Assembly: GCA_031732795.1 (NCBI GenBank)
Contig: JAVMKC010000115.1
Location: forward strand, 62,001-126,000
Source: Accumulibacter sp031732795
GTDB taxonomy: Bacteria > Pseudomonadota > Gammaproteobacteria > Burkholderiales > Rhodocyclaceae
Reading direction: 5' to 3'
DNA: 64,000 nucleotides
In this document: piece by piece, positions 1 to 8,991 of the stretch
Position numbering within the stretch: the stretch's first letter is position 1
Layout: every line of letters starts with the position of its first letter
The notes under the pieces: generated by a model
What the model was told of the DNA's origin: nothing
The model's input: only the letters and a program-made list of their open reading frames with translations
The model's database searches: none
Program-made: the position numbers and the translations under genes

Positions 1-1056
1 GGCTAACAACTGCTCGAAGGTGTGCATCGCCGGTTCGATCGGGATTTCGTCATAACGCACCCCGAGCAGGCGAATCATTTCCCGTGATTCCGAGAGACTG
101 ATCTCGGCGGTGTAAGGCGAAGGCATCATCACCGCGCGGACTTTGTCCGCACCCAGGGCGTCTACGGCAATGCACAGGGTCAGCGCGGAATCGATGCCGC
201 CGGAAAGGCCGAGGATCGCACCGGGAAAACCGTTTTTTCCCAGGTAATCGCGAACGCCGAGGACCAGTGCCTGGTAGGCTTCCGCTTCCGGGCTCCGCGA
301 CGCGGCGATCGCACCGACCTGTGGCTGCCCGTCGATGAATTCGATTACCGCCAACGCTTCCTCGAATTGCGGCAGACGGCAACACACCTCGCCCCGCGCA
401 TCAAGAACGAACGAGCCGCCGTCGAAAACGAGTTCGTCCTGGCCGCCGACCAGATTGGCATAGACTACCGGAATGCCGGTGCTGGCGATCCGTTGTCGCA
501 GCACTTCGGTGCGCCGAGCGCTTTTGCCGATATGGTAAGGGGAAGCATTGAGAACCAGCAGCACGTCGGCACCGGCACCGCGAGCCCGGTCAGCGGCGCC
601 GGCTTCCCAGACGTCGGCACAGATGTTAATTCCGCAGCGCAGACCGTTGAGCGTCAACACGCAAGGACGGTCACCGGATTCGAAATAGCGCTCTTCGTCA
701 AATACTTCGTAGCTTGGCAGGCGCTGCTTGTGGTAGGTGGCCAGACGTTGGCCGCCACGGAGCAATGTCGCCGCGTTGTAGCAGCGACCGTCGTGACGCT
801 CGGGATGGCCGACCAGGACGTCGATCGCCGGCAGGCGGCTGGCCAGATGGTCGAGTGCCCGGTCGCAGGCGGCACAAAATTCAGCGCGCAGCAGCAGATC
901 TTCCGGTGGGTAGCCGCAGAGGGCCAATTCCGGCGTCAGCAACAGGTCAGCTCCCTGCTGTTGGGCGCGTTCGGCGAACTCGACGATGCGGGCGATGTTG
1001 CCGGCAAAGTCGCCGACCGTGACGTTGAGTTGGGCGATGGCGATTTTCAGAGACAT
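1..1056 (-). CDS. nadE: Glutamine-dependent NAD+ synthetase (C-terminus cut by window edge)
   Basis: Makes NAD+ from deamido-NAD+, ATP and glutamine in the cytoplasm. The reading frame stays open to base 1, so 352 codons are present and the end of the synthetase domain lies outside the window. The first ~270 residues form a nitrilase-type amidase domain: the Glu of TPELALCGYPPED, the Lys of YHKQRLPSYEVFDE and the Cys of CGINICADVWE form the catalytic triad. From about residue 283 the P-loop SGGIDSA of the ATP pyrophosphatase domain is seen. The start ATG is followed directly by the typical SLKIAIAQLNVTVGD. It lies downstream of ppa on the same strand, but a terminator-like hairpin separates the two. 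Confidence 0.96.
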   Translation of the reverse strand, partial: MSLKIAIAQLNVTVGDFAGNIARIVEFAERAQQQGADLLLTPELALCGYPPEDLLLRAEFCAACDRALDHLASRLPAIDVLVGHPERHDGRCYNAATLLRGGQRLATYHKQRLPSYEVFDEERYFESGDRPCVLTLNGLRCGINICADVWEAGAADRARGAGADVLLVLNASPYHIGKSARRTEVLRQRIASTGIPVVYANLVGGQDELVFDGGSFVLDARGEVCCRLPQFEEALAVIEFIDGQPQVGAIAASRSPEAEAYQALVLGVRDYLGKNGFPGAILGLSGGIDSALTLCIAVDALGADKVRAVMMPSPYTAEISLSESREMIRLLGVRYDEIPIEPAMHTFEQLLA

Positions 1057-1073
1057 CTCGGGTTACCGTAAGC

Positions 1074-1098
1074 GAAAAGGGCGCTCGCGCGCCCTTCT
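1074..1098 (-). terminator. Rho-independent terminator-like hairpin between ppa and nadE
   Basis: Read on the minus strand, a GGGCGC stem, a GCGA loop and a GCGCCC stem are followed by TTTT. It sits after the ppa stop and just before the nadE start, so it probably ends the ppa transcript. Confidence 0.7.
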
Positions 1099-1127
1099 TG
1101 CCTCAAAAGAGTTTCAGCGGCAGCGAC

Positions 1128-1676
1128 TCAGTAAGCCGGTTTGACTTTGGCGCTATCGTAGCGGGCGACGCCTTCAGTGATTTCTTTCTTGGCTTCGTCG
1201 CTACCCAGCCAGCCCGAGACCTTGACGAATTTGCCGCGTTCGAGGTCTTTGTAATGGGCAAAGAAGTGAGCGATCTGATCGAGAACGACCTGTGGAAAAT
1301 CACGCGGCGACTCGATGTCGCGGTACATCGGCGTCAGGCTATCGACCGGAACGGCGAGCAGTTTGCCATCCGGACCCGCCTCGTCTTCCATGGTCAGCAG
1401 ACCGATCGGCCGGCAGCGGACGACCACGCCGGGCGGCAGGGCGAATTGGGTGATCACCAGCACATCGACCGGGTCGCCATCGCCGGAAATGGTGTGCGGA
1501 ATGTAGCCATAGTTGCAGGGATAGTGCATGGCGGTGGACATGAAGCGGTCGACGAAAACGGCGCCGCTCTCTTTGTCGACCTCGTACTTTACGGGGTCGG
1601 AGTGCATCGGAATTTCGATGATGACATTGAAGTCATTGGGAAGTGCAATGCCGGGAGGTACACGGTCGAGGCCCAT
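1128..1676 (-). CDS. ppa: Inorganic pyrophosphatase
   Basis: Hydrolyses pyrophosphate to two phosphates and so pulls biosynthetic reactions forward. The 182-residue length is normal for the soluble bacterial family I enzyme. The family signature is complete: the KYEVDKESGA segment near residue 30, the YPCNYGYIPHT segment near residue 53, and the metal-binding GDGDPVDVLV segment at about 66-75. A good -10 box (TATAAT) lies 33 bases upstream of the ATG. It appears to be a single-gene unit, ending at the hairpin before nadE. Confidence 0.98.
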   Translation of the reverse strand: MGLDRVPPGIALPNDFNVIIEIPMHSDPVKYEVDKESGAVFVDRFMSTAMHYPCNYGYIPHTISGDGDPVDVLVITQFALPPGVVVRCRPIGLLTMEDEAGPDGKLLAVPVDSLTPMYRDIESPRDFPQVVLDQIAHFFAHYKDLERGKFVKVSGWLGSDEAKKEITEGVARYDSAKVKPAY

Positions 1677-1708
1677 GAAATAGTCCTTGGCTGGTTGGGA
1701 ATGAGGCG

Positions 1709-1714
1709 ATTATA
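1709..1714 (-). promoter_or_regulatory. -10 box of the ppa promoter
   Basis: The minus strand reads TATAAT here, inside a short palindrome (GAGG...CCTC), 33 bases before the ppa ATG. No convincing -35 hexamer is visible at 17-18 bases. Confidence 0.55.
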
Positions 1715-1854
1715 CCTCTACGAGGACTATGGCGAGACAAGCCGGTGACCGTGCTCAATCGTCGGCAACAAAGTGCCAAAACCCACGTCGGGCAGACGAA
1801 TGTCAGGCAGAAGAAGCCGATCGCCGACCGCCGGCCAGTGCGGCGGTCGCCCGA

Positions 1855-2475
1855 TCAGAGCTTGGCGCTGGCGCGTTCGGCAATCCGGTCGCGCCAGGCT
1901 TGCAGATGCGGCATCTCTTCCTTGCCGGGCTCAAAACGCATCAGGCCGCGGGCGAATTCGACGGCGCAGAAAGCGGTGATATCGGCGATGGTGAACCGCT
2001 GGCCGGCGATGAATGGTTGCCGGGCGAGTTCGTCGTCGAACCAGCGGGCGACCTGGCGTACTTTCTCGCCTTGGGAACGGCCAAACTCGGGAAACTGCGG
2101 TTGTTCGAGAGCTGCCAATCCGGGATGGGTGTGGCGGATGCAGTTGGCGAACCCGCCGAACAAATACAGTTCGGCGCGGCGATCGGCCATTTCGATGAAC
2201 GCCCGTTCGTCCGCGTCGCGTCCCATCAGATTGGGTTCCGGTTGCATTCCTTCGAGATAGGTGCAGATGGCGCGGGTCTCGCTGAGCATCCGTCCGTCGT
2301 CCAGTTCGAGAACCGGCACTTTGGCCAGCGGATTACGGATACGAAAAGCCTCGCTCCAATGCTCGCCGGCATTCAGATCGACCGGCTCGAGGGTGATCCC
2401 CGACAACTCTTTCTCGGCGATGAACATCAGAACCCGACGTGGGTTGGGCGCTCTGGGGGCAATGTAGAGTTTCAT
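1855..2475 (-). CDS. Glutathione S-transferase family protein
   Basis: A 206-residue cytosolic GST. The N-terminal thioredoxin fold (about 1-80) starts MKLYIAPRAPNPRRV and holds the glutathione-binding cis-proline motif (AKVPVLELDDG) and the Glu-Ser pair of LSETRAICTYL. The C-terminal helical domain contains the N-capping box segment FTIADITAF near residue 163. Such enzymes conjugate or reduce electrophiles with glutathione; the substrate cannot be told from sequence. It is followed on the same strand by a second, different GST gene 124 bases upstream, so the two may be co-transcribed. Confidence 0.9.
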   Translation of the reverse strand: MKLYIAPRAPNPRRVLMFIAEKELSGITLEPVDLNAGEHWSEAFRIRNPLAKVPVLELDDGRMLSETRAICTYLEGMQPEPNLMGRDADERAFIEMADRRAELYLFGGFANCIRHTHPGLAALEQPQFPEFGRSQGEKVRQVARWFDDELARQPFIAGQRFTIADITAFCAVEFARGLMRFEPGKEEMPHLQAWRDRIAERASAKL

Positions 2476-2598
2476 GAACGTATCCTTGGCAAAAATTCAT
2501 TCCAACGGGGGATGGACGCTGACGGCTGGGTGACTCCGTCGACTCGTCAATCGTGAACTCAAATGGATAAAAAGAACAATAAACAAACGGCAAACGGT

Positions 2599-3288
2599 TC
2601 AGGAGCCTCCCACGACCATTTTGCGCGCCTGCTCGACGAATTGGCGGGTCTGCGCTTCATCCGACTCCCGGTCGATCGGCGAAGGCGGAATGCCGATGCC
2701 ACGCTGCACCGCCGGACGATTACGGATTTGCTCCAGCCAGCGTTGCAAATGCGGAAAGTCGGCGATATCGAGCCCGGACCAGCGATACGTGCGTACCCAG
2801 GCCCAATGAGCGATGTCGGCGATCGAGTAGGCGCCGGCGAGAAATTCATGGTGTGTGAGATGGCCGTCGAGGACGCCGAACAGCCGACGGCATTCGGCCT
2901 GATAACGATCGATCGCCGGCTGGATTTTTTCCGGGAAATAGCGATAGAAAACATTCGCCTGGCCCATCATTGGGCCGACCCCGCCCATCTGCAGCATCAA
3001 CCATTGGATCACTCGCGACCGGCCGGCGACGTCCTGGGGCAGCAACTGACCGGTTTTTTCCGCGAGGTAGATCAGGATCGCCCCCGACTCGAAAACGGCC
3101 AGATCGTCAGCATGACGATCGACGATCGCCGGGATCCGACCGTTGGGATTGATCGCCAGAAACCACGGCTGCTTTTGTTCGCCAGCCGCCAGATCGATGA
3201 CCTGAACGCGGTAGGGGAGGGCCAGTTCCTCGAGGGCAATGGAAATCTTGTGTCCGTTTGGTGTGGCGGCGGTGTACAAATCGATCAT
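2599..3288 (-). CDS. Glutathione S-transferase, YfcG/GstB-like disulfide-bond oxidoreductase type
   Basis: A 229-residue GST. It begins MIDLYTAATPNGHKISIALEE, the start used by the Ure2p/YfcG-like group, in which a TPNG(H/W)K turn replaces the usual catalytic Cys or Ser. The NPNGRIPAIVD cis-proline loop and ESGAILIYLAEKTG glutathione-binding segment follow. In this group the function is glutathione-dependent disulfide reduction or peroxide handling (family knowledge). An in-frame start exists 44 codons further upstream, but that extension does not resemble a GST, so the internal ATG is taken. Confidence 0.88.
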   Translation of the reverse strand: MIDLYTAATPNGHKISIALEELALPYRVQVIDLAAGEQKQPWFLAINPNGRIPAIVDRHADDLAVFESGAILIYLAEKTGQLLPQDVAGRSRVIQWLMLQMGGVGPMMGQANVFYRYFPEKIQPAIDRYQAECRRLFGVLDGHLTHHEFLAGAYSIADIAHWAWVRTYRWSGLDIADFPHLQRWLEQIRNRPAVQRGIGIPPSPIDRESDEAQTRQFVEQARKMVVGGS

Positions 3289-3640
3289 GGACAGACGCTC
3301 CTCGATGGTGACGGTTGACTGAATCAGATTGAACAGGGTTTGCACGGCGCGGTTGCAAGTCACCCTGGAAGAATCGTATCGCAAACCCCGACGAGTATCA
3401 GCGGGCTTTCTCCGGGGCATCCGACGAGTCGATCACCAGTCGATCACCAGTCGATGCGACAGAAACCGGCTGGCATTTTTCAACCGACAATGCTTGCTTA
3501 ACACAAAAATGTGAAAAATTGCCATGATCCAGCCGCAGGTAATTGAATTGTCTTACTTGTCGGCGCTATCATCGCAGGTATTGACAAGCGTTCGGCCATT
3601 CGTCGATTTTTTCAACACATACCCCTTGAGAGAGACATAG
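3289..3640. other. Intergenic region between divergent gst and ppk2
   Basis: 352 bases between a leftward GST gene and rightward ppk2. It contains an 11-base unit (GTCGATCACCA) repeated about 2.5 times at 3428-3455. A TTGACA hexamer at 3581-3586 could be the -35 of ppk2, but the matching -10 (GATTTT at about 3605) is poor. No open frame with a coding look and no RNA gene is seen. Confidence 0.5.
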
Positions 3641-4918
3641 ATGGACAAGAGAACTCCGCCACCTGCAGAAGGTTCCGACAAAACTTCCGCGGCAGGCAAC
3701 GACCCGACAGAGAAAGCGGAACCCTCCGTTGCCAAGCCGGCTGCGCGCCCTGCACGGGCGCGAGCTGCTACTTCATCCACCTCTCCCCGGACGTCGGCAC
3801 CCCGAAAGGCCTCGGCCGGCGATGTCGCTCCCGCGCGCACCCCATCAGCGATGGAAGCTTACGACGTCGCAGAATCGATGAGTGCGGCGATCGAACAGAA
3901 AAAAGTCGCTTTGCGCGACATCATTGCTCATGCCACGGTCGGCGATAGCGCTTCATTGGCCAAAACGCTCGAAGCGATTCTCACCGGCGCCTCGCCGGAC
4001 GATGCCGAACTGCTGCGTAAAGCTCTGTTGAACAAGGACGACAAACCGGTCCTCAAGCCGGCGACCAGTCCCGATGACGAGTTGTCGGCCTCGTGGCGCG
4101 ACAACAACTCTTATCCCTATCGCAACCTGATGTCGCGGCGGGCGTACGAAAAGCAGAAATATCGCTTGCAGGTCGAACTGCTCAAATTGCAGAACTGGAT
4201 CAAGGAAACCGGCCAGCGGGTGGTGATCATCTTCGAAGGGCGCGATGCAGCCGGCAAGGGCGGTGCCATCAAACGATTCACCGAGCACCTCAACCCGCGC
4301 GGTGGCCGGGTTGTCGCTCTCGAAAAGCCGAACGAGCAGGAGCGTGGTCAGTGGTATTTCCAGCGTTATGTGCGTCACTTGCCGACCGCCGGTGAAATCG
4401 TCTTCTGCGACCGTTCGTGGTACAACCGTGGCGGTGTCGAGCGGGTGATGGGTTTTTGCAGCGAAGATGAGTACAACGAGTTCATGCGCCAGACTCCAGA
4501 AGTCGAACGGACTCTGGTCCGCAGCGGCATCCACCTGGTCAAGTTCTGGTTCTCGGTCAGTCGCAAGGAGCAACGGCGGCGCTTCAAGGAACGCGAAGTG
4601 CACCCGCTCAAACAATGGAAACTGTCGCCGATCGACTTGGCATCGCTCGACAAATGGGACGATTACACCAAAGCCAAGGAAGCGATGTTCTTCCATACCG
4701 ATACCGCGGAAGCCCCGTGGACGGTGATCAAGTCCGATTGCAAGAAGCGCGCCCGTCTGAATGCCATGCGTTATGTGTTGCACAAGCTGAACTACACCGG
4801 CAAGGACGTCGAAGCCATCGGCCCGATCGACCCCTTGCTGGTCGGTCGGCCGCATGTCGTTTATGAGCCGAGCGGATCGAGCGTCAACACGGCGGTGGAT
4901 CACAAGCCGATTCTCTGA
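3641..4918 (+). CDS. ppk2: Polyphosphate kinase 2 family protein with long N-terminal extension
   Basis: Transfers phosphate between polyphosphate and nucleotides. It has 425 residues: about 75 residues of Pro/Ala/Lys/Ser-rich, likely disordered sequence, a helical linker to about residue 150, then one PPK2 domain. Walker A is EGRDAAGKGG (about 199-208) and the Walker B/lid region CDRSWYNRGGVERVMGF starts near 256. The DDYTKAKEAMF and APWTVIKSDCKKRAR segments near the C-terminus are also family hallmarks. The single domain suggests nucleoside-diphosphate phosphorylation (inference). It is a lone gene ending in a strong terminator; the low-complexity head is longer than in typical single-domain PPK2 and could be a granule- or partner-binding tail. 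Confidence 0.94.
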   Translation: MDKRTPPPAEGSDKTSAAGNDPTEKAEPSVAKPAARPARARAATSSTSPRTSAPRKASAGDVAPARTPSAMEAYDVAESMSAAIEQKKVALRDIIAHATVGDSASLAKTLEAILTGASPDDAELLRKALLNKDDKPVLKPATSPDDELSASWRDNNSYPYRNLMSRRAYEKQKYRLQVELLKLQNWIKETGQRVVIIFEGRDAAGKGGAIKRFTEHLNPRGGRVVALEKPNEQERGQWYFQRYVRHLPTAGEIVFCDRSWYNRGGVERVMGFCSEDEYNEFMRQTPEVERTLVRSGIHLVKFWFSVSRKEQRRRFKEREVHPLKQWKLSPIDLASLDKWDDYTKAKEAMFFHTDTAEAPWTVIKSDCKKRARLNAMRYVLHKLNYTGKDVEAIGPIDPLLVGRPHVVYEPSGSSVNTAVDHKPIL

Positions 4919-4941
4919 TCGGCGTGCGTCACTGAAACGAA

Positions 4942-4970
4942 GCGGGAAGCTGCGGCTTCCCGTCTTTTTT
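4942..4970 (+). terminator. Rho-independent terminator of ppk2
   Basis: A CGGGAAGC stem, TGCG loop and GCTTCCCG stem are followed by TCTTTTTT, 24 bases after the ppk2 stop codon. Confidence 0.9.
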
Positions 4971-5108
4971 GGTATCCGGAATCCAGTGTGGAATCATTGG
5001 GAGGTCCCCAAGACCTCTCGTGTTGAAATGTCGGGCGAAATCGCCCGCTTCGAGTTTCTGAATCGCCCTTGGAATTGAGGAGGCTCCATGACCTGAGAGA
5101 ATGGAGCG

Positions 5109-5385
5109 ATGAGCAAGACGAACAAACATTCCCCGGAAGTCAGAGAGCGTGCCGTCAGGCTGGCCCAGGAGGCACGCAAGGATTACCCCTCACGGTGGTC
5201 AGTGGTCGAATCGATTGCCCCCAAGATTGGCTGTGCCGCGGCCACGCGGCACGATTGGGCCAAGAGACACGAAGTCGATACCGGCGTGCGTGATGGCATT
5301 CCAACCGCCGAGCGTGAGCGCATCAAGACGCTGGGACGCCAGAACAAGGAACTGCGCCAAGCCAACGAGATTCTGCGACGGGTCC
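5109..5385 (+). pseudogene. IS3-family transposase OrfA, truncated
   Basis: The first ~92 codons encode the helix-turn-helix OrfA of an IS3-family element: it starts MSKTNKHSPEVRERAVRLA, has the KIGCAAATRHDW recognition region, and ends in the leucine-zipper segment RERIKTLGRQNKELRQANE. Normal OrfA continues after NEILR with a KASAYFAQAE-like tail. Here that tail is absent: from about base 5386 the sequence is unrelated, and the frame runs on to 5612 with non-transposase residues. OrfB, with the DDE domain, is missing. The element cannot move by itself. Confidence 0.8.
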
Positions 5386-5935
5386 GTGCGTTTGTGAACT
5401 GTCGTTCAAGTGTCGAAAGTACTCAGAAGCCATCAACACCGGGGAGTGATGTTGCTCCGCGATTCGTTTGGCTGTTACCTGCTGACGGGCCAAGCGGTGT
5501 CCGGCATAGAGGCCGCGTCAGCCTGATTTGGGCGCTTATTGTTGAACTGCGGGACCCTTCGGTGGCGATGCAAAGCGAAAGGCACAAGCTCACCAGGCGA
5601 GGCCGACAGTAGCGAGGCGCCGCCAAGGGACGGAGCCGCTTGTAGTAGTGTTGAAGCCGCTGTAATGGTGGTGGAGCGAAGGGGCTGCGTCATCCCGGCA
5701 TTGGGTAAGGCTGGATGATGGGAGCCGGATGAGTAGTGACTACACTTTGTGGCATGAAAGTGGCCACGAAGGGCTAAATACATTAAGTAAAACAAATTGT
5801 TACGGCGATCAGAACTCGGGAGATGGGCTGGGACTTCAGCTTAAACTACGGAGCCTCTACGAAACCCGGGGCGATTCACTTCCCAGCCTCTTTGTCAGAA
5901 AGAACACGTGATAGGTGCTGAGAGTCGCTAACGGT
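5386..5935 (+). ncRNA. Possible group II intron ribozyme remnant, without reverse transcriptase
   Basis: The break in orfA coincides with GTGCG, the usual first bases of bacterial group II introns. The next ~500 bases carry no credible protein but are rich in the short GTAGTAG, GTAATGG, GTGGAGCGAAGGGG and GGAGCCGGATGAG blocks that I associate with domains I-IV of such introns (pattern memory, not an alignment). ACACGTGATAGGTG near 5905 is similar in style. I cannot define domain V or the 3' end, and no intron-encoded protein is present. The alternative is unrelated structured filler between IS debris and proS. Confidence 0.42.
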
Positions 5936-5989
5936 GATTCCAGACGATCTGATCCGGTAAAATGTCACTTTTCTCATCGGCCTGAAAAC

Positions 5990-7714
5990 ATGCGCAGTTC
6001 CCGCTTTTTTCTATCTACGCTCAAAGAAGCGCCTTCCGATGCTGAGATCATCAGCCACCAACTGATGTTGCGTGCCGGGATGATCAAACGCCTCGCCGGT
6101 GGAATTTATACCTGGATGCCGGTCGGCTTGCGGGTGGTGCGCAAGGTCGAGGCGATCGTTCGGCAGGAAATGAACCGTGCCGGGGCGATCGAGTTGTTGA
6201 TGCCGGCGGTTCAGCCCGCCGAGCTGTGGCAGGAGTCCGGCCGCTGGGATAAATACGGTCCGGAGCTTCTTCGCTGCAAGGATCGTCACCAGCGCGATTT
6301 CGTCATTGGTCCGACGCACGAAGAGGTGATCACCGACGTGGTGCGCAAGGAGATCAAAAGCTATCGTCAGTTGCCGCTGCACTTTTACCAGATCCAACTC
6401 AAATTTCGTGACGAAATCCGGCCGCGTTTCGGTGTCATGCGCGGCCGCGAGTTCGTGATGAAGGACGGTTATTCCTTCCACACCAGTTTTGCCGATCTGC
6501 AACGTGAATACCAGGTCATGTACGAGACGTACAGCCGGATTTTCTCCCGCTTGGGACTACGGTTCCGCGCCGTTGCCGCTGATACCGGATCGATCGGTGG
6601 AACCGGCTCCCATGAGTTTCATGTGCTGGCCGATTCCGGCGAAGATGGGCTGGCGTATTGCCCGGATTCCGATTACGCCGCCAACGTTGAACTGGCCGAA
6701 GCCTTGGCGCCGGCATCCGCCCGTCCGCCTGCCGGCGAGACGATGCAGAAAGTCGCCACGCCCGGTCTGACACGCTGCGAAGACGTTGCCGAATTGTTGC
6801 GACTGCCGCTCGAGAAAACGGTCAAGGCGATCGCCATCGTCATCGCCCGGACGGAGGAGGGCGCCGATGACCGGTTCGCACTGATCTTGTTGCGCGGTGA
6901 TCACAGTCTCAACGAAATCAAGACTCAGAAAATCGTCGGTACTTTCCGTTTCGCACGCGATGACGAGATCGTTGCTGCTCTCGGTTGTTCTCCGGGCTAC
7001 ATTGGTTCGGTCGGCATTGGTGACCTGCCGGTTTTTGCCGACCGCAGCGTCGCGGTGATGAGCGATTTCGTTTGCGGAGCCAATGAAGTCGGCTTTCACC
7101 TGACCGGCGTCAACTTCGGCCGCGATGCCGGAGAACCGCTGCAAGTGGCCGACTTTCGCAACGTGGTCAGCGGTGATCCGTCGCCGGATGGACGCGGACA
7201 GCTGGAGCTTTGTCGCGGTATCGAAGTCGGACACATCTTTCAACTGCGGACCAAGTACGCCGAAGCCTTGAAATGCGCTTTCCTCGATGAAGGAGGCCAG
7301 AGCCGGCTGATGGAAATGGGCTGTTACGGGATCGGCATCACCCGGATCGTCGGCGCGGCCATCGAGCAGGGACACGACGAGCGTGGCATCGTCTTTCCGG
7401 CGGCGATCGCGCCTTTCGAAGTGTGCATCGTGCCGATGGGCTACACTAAAAGTCAGACGGTACGGGTGGCCGCCGATGCGCTGTACGACGAATTACTCGC
7501 CGCCGGCATCGATGTTCTGCTCGACGACCGTCCGGAGCGTCCGGGAGTGATGTTCGCCGAGATGGAATTGCTGGGCATCCCGCATCGTGTCGTCGTCGGC
7601 GACCGCGGTCTCGCCCGAGGCGAATTGGAATACAAGGGGCGTCTCGACGCCGAACCGCGGATGATTCCGGCGACGGCCATCGGTCAATTTCTCAAGGAGC
7701 GTTTGTGCGGCTGA
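5990..7714 (+). CDS. proS: Prolyl-tRNA synthetase
   Basis: Charges tRNA-Pro with proline. It has 574 residues, the size of the bacterial-type enzyme with an editing insertion domain. Class II motif 2 (FRDEIRPRFGVMRGREFVMKD, around residue 140) and motif 3 (GCYGIGITRIVGAAIEQ, around 445) are clear. The insertion domain lies between about 225 and 400, and the C-terminal anticodon-binding domain follows. The start MRSSRFFLSTLKEAP matches the family; 25 codons of in-frame upstream sequence look non-coding. A TAAAAT possible -10 lies at about 5957. The stop overlaps the next gene by ten bases. Confidence 0.97.
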   Translation: MRSSRFFLSTLKEAPSDAEIISHQLMLRAGMIKRLAGGIYTWMPVGLRVVRKVEAIVRQEMNRAGAIELLMPAVQPAELWQESGRWDKYGPELLRCKDRHQRDFVIGPTHEEVITDVVRKEIKSYRQLPLHFYQIQLKFRDEIRPRFGVMRGREFVMKDGYSFHTSFADLQREYQVMYETYSRIFSRLGLRFRAVAADTGSIGGTGSHEFHVLADSGEDGLAYCPDSDYAANVELAEALAPASARPPAGETMQKVATPGLTRCEDVAELLRLPLEKTVKAIAIVIARTEEGADDRFALILLRGDHSLNEIKTQKIVGTFRFARDDEIVAALGCSPGYIGSVGIGDLPVFADRSVAVMSDFVCGANEVGFHLTGVNFGRDAGEPLQVADFRNVVSGDPSPDGRGQLELCRGIEVGHIFQLRTKYAEALKCAFLDEGGQSRLMEMGCYGIGITRIVGAAIEQGHDERGIVFPAAIAPFEVCIVPMGYTKSQTVRVAADALYDELLAAGIDVLLDDRPERPGVMFAEMELLGIPHRVVVGDRGLARGELEYKGRLDAEPRMIPATAIGQFLKERLCG

Positions 7715-8310
7715 TCATTCCCGGCTTGATGCTGTTGCTGCCCTTGCTGGCGCAGGGGGGGGCGCAGAAATACGAACCGTTGTCAGCCAGCGTCCAGGCG
7801 GCGCTGTCGCGCAGTGTTTCTGACCGGGCGCCGCCGAGTAGTTCGTTCCAGGATTCGATGCAGGCCATCGACTGGCTGAGCGAAATGTCGAGCCGTCTCG
7901 AAAAGCGGATTCCCGATCGCGAAACACGTCTCGATTTTCTGCGCGCGGTTCATTACGAAGCGACCCGAGCCGGCCTCGACCCGCAACTGGTGCTGAGCCT
8001 GATTCAAGTCGAAAGCCGGTTCAACAAATACGCGGTGTCGTCCGCGGGTGCGCGTGGTTTCATGCAGGTGATGCCGTTTTGGTTGAAGGTGATCGGCAGC
8101 GCAGAGGACAACCTGTTTCATTTGCGTACCAACCTGCGCTACGGGTGCACGATACTTCGTCACTATCTCGATATCGAGCGCGGTGATCCGAACCGCGCGC
8201 TAGGCCGTTACAACGGCAGTCTCGGCCGACCGCATTATCCGAATCTGGTCCGCTCGGCCTGGGTCAATCACTGGAACTACAGCCGCGGTTACAAGCTGGC
8301 CTTGCGCTGA
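7705..8310 (+). CDS. Lytic transglycosylase domain protein
   Basis: A 201-residue exported murein-cleaving enzyme candidate. A short signal peptide (MRLIIPGLMLLLPLLAQGGA) is followed by a helical spacer and an SLT goose-lysozyme-like domain from about residue 85: the catalytic Glu is in SLIQVESRFN, followed by AVSSAGARGFMQVMPFW and the ALGRYNGSLG motif. The start is GTG, overlapping the end of proS, with AAGGAG upstream; the overlap points to translational coupling with proS. It lacks LysM or other wall-binding repeats. Confidence 0.9.
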   Translation: MRLIIPGLMLLLPLLAQGGAQKYEPLSASVQAALSRSVSDRAPPSSSFQDSMQAIDWLSEMSSRLEKRIPDRETRLDFLRAVHYEATRAGLDPQLVLSLIQVESRFNKYAVSSAGARGFMQVMPFWLKVIGSAEDNLFHLRTNLRYGCTILRHYLDIERGDPNRALGRYNGSLGRPHYPNLVRSAWVNHWNYSRGYKLALR

Positions 8311-8494
8311 TCCCCGCCGATCCACGCCCTGCGGTGCGCCAGGGGGAAGCGGGACGATCATGCGACGAGCAGTGTTTCCGCGGATGGGTTCTGCGTCAAC
8401 GGGCTCCGCTGGCCAATGAACTCGGCGTCAAGCCCGTCGTCGCTGGGCGGGTTGCGAAAAATTCATTAAATATCATTTGGCTGAACAATGTTCG

Positions 8495-8932
8495 TCAAGA
8501 AGTGGCACTGCTGGAGTCCGAATCGTCTGGCTCGTCCTTGAACAGTGCCAAGTCGCGGATATTTTTCTGTACGGCTACTGCGCCGAAGAGGCTGAGCAAA
8601 AAGGACATGGCATAAAAGCCTTTCTCTGACGGGGCAAGGCTGGCGTTCCACAGTCCGATGGTCAACAACAGCACGGCCAGGGTCAACGAAACCCAACACA
8701 GACCGTAGTAGATGCCAGTGACGGGAATACCCTCGAGACGGTCGCGGACGGTCTTTTGTAGCGACACGGCTGAAAAAAGCCCGTACATGAGGATGGTGAA
8801 GTAGTAGCCCTGTTCGTTGAGCGGCATGTTGGCGTTCCACAGCCCAGAGAGATAGACGATTGCTCCGACCAGGAGGGCGGCCCAAGACGCGCCGACAAAG
8901 GCTTTGGTGGGACCTTGCATCCGAGCTTGCAT
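8495..8932 (-). CDS. YiaA/YiaB-family inner membrane protein
   Basis: A 145-residue membrane protein built from two similar halves, each with two transmembrane helices. The first half has AALLVGAIVYLSGLWNA and YYFTILMYGLFSAVSLQKTVRDRLEG; the second has LAVLLLTIGLWNASL and FYAMSFLLSLFGAVAVQKNIRDL. This is the YiaAB two-helix repeat. Both halves end in an xQKxxRDxL segment, as expected of an internal duplication. The function of the family is not known. It is a lone gene, with a nest of TGACG repeats 60-100 bases upstream. Confidence 0.85.
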   Translation of the reverse strand: MQARMQGPTKAFVGASWAALLVGAIVYLSGLWNANMPLNEQGYYFTILMYGLFSAVSLQKTVRDRLEGIPVTGIYYGLCWVSLTLAVLLLTIGLWNASLAPSEKGFYAMSFLLSLFGAVAVQKNIRDLALFKDEPDDSDSSSATS

Positions 8933-8991
8933 CGACGATACTCCAGAATTCGTTCTGTCACTTCGTGGCGGCAGAGCGGAATGGTCGTAGA

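Noticed and set aside
3428..3455. GTCGATCACCA repeats before ppk2 as a Pho box
   Set aside because: The 11-base period is suggestive, but the sequence does not match the Pho box (CTGTCAT type), and the copies lie nearer the GST start than ppk2.
5612..5911. Small ORFs (for example 5729-5911) in the intron-like stretch
   Set aside because: Very short, no ribosome binding site or homology; better explained as non-coding structured RNA or debris.
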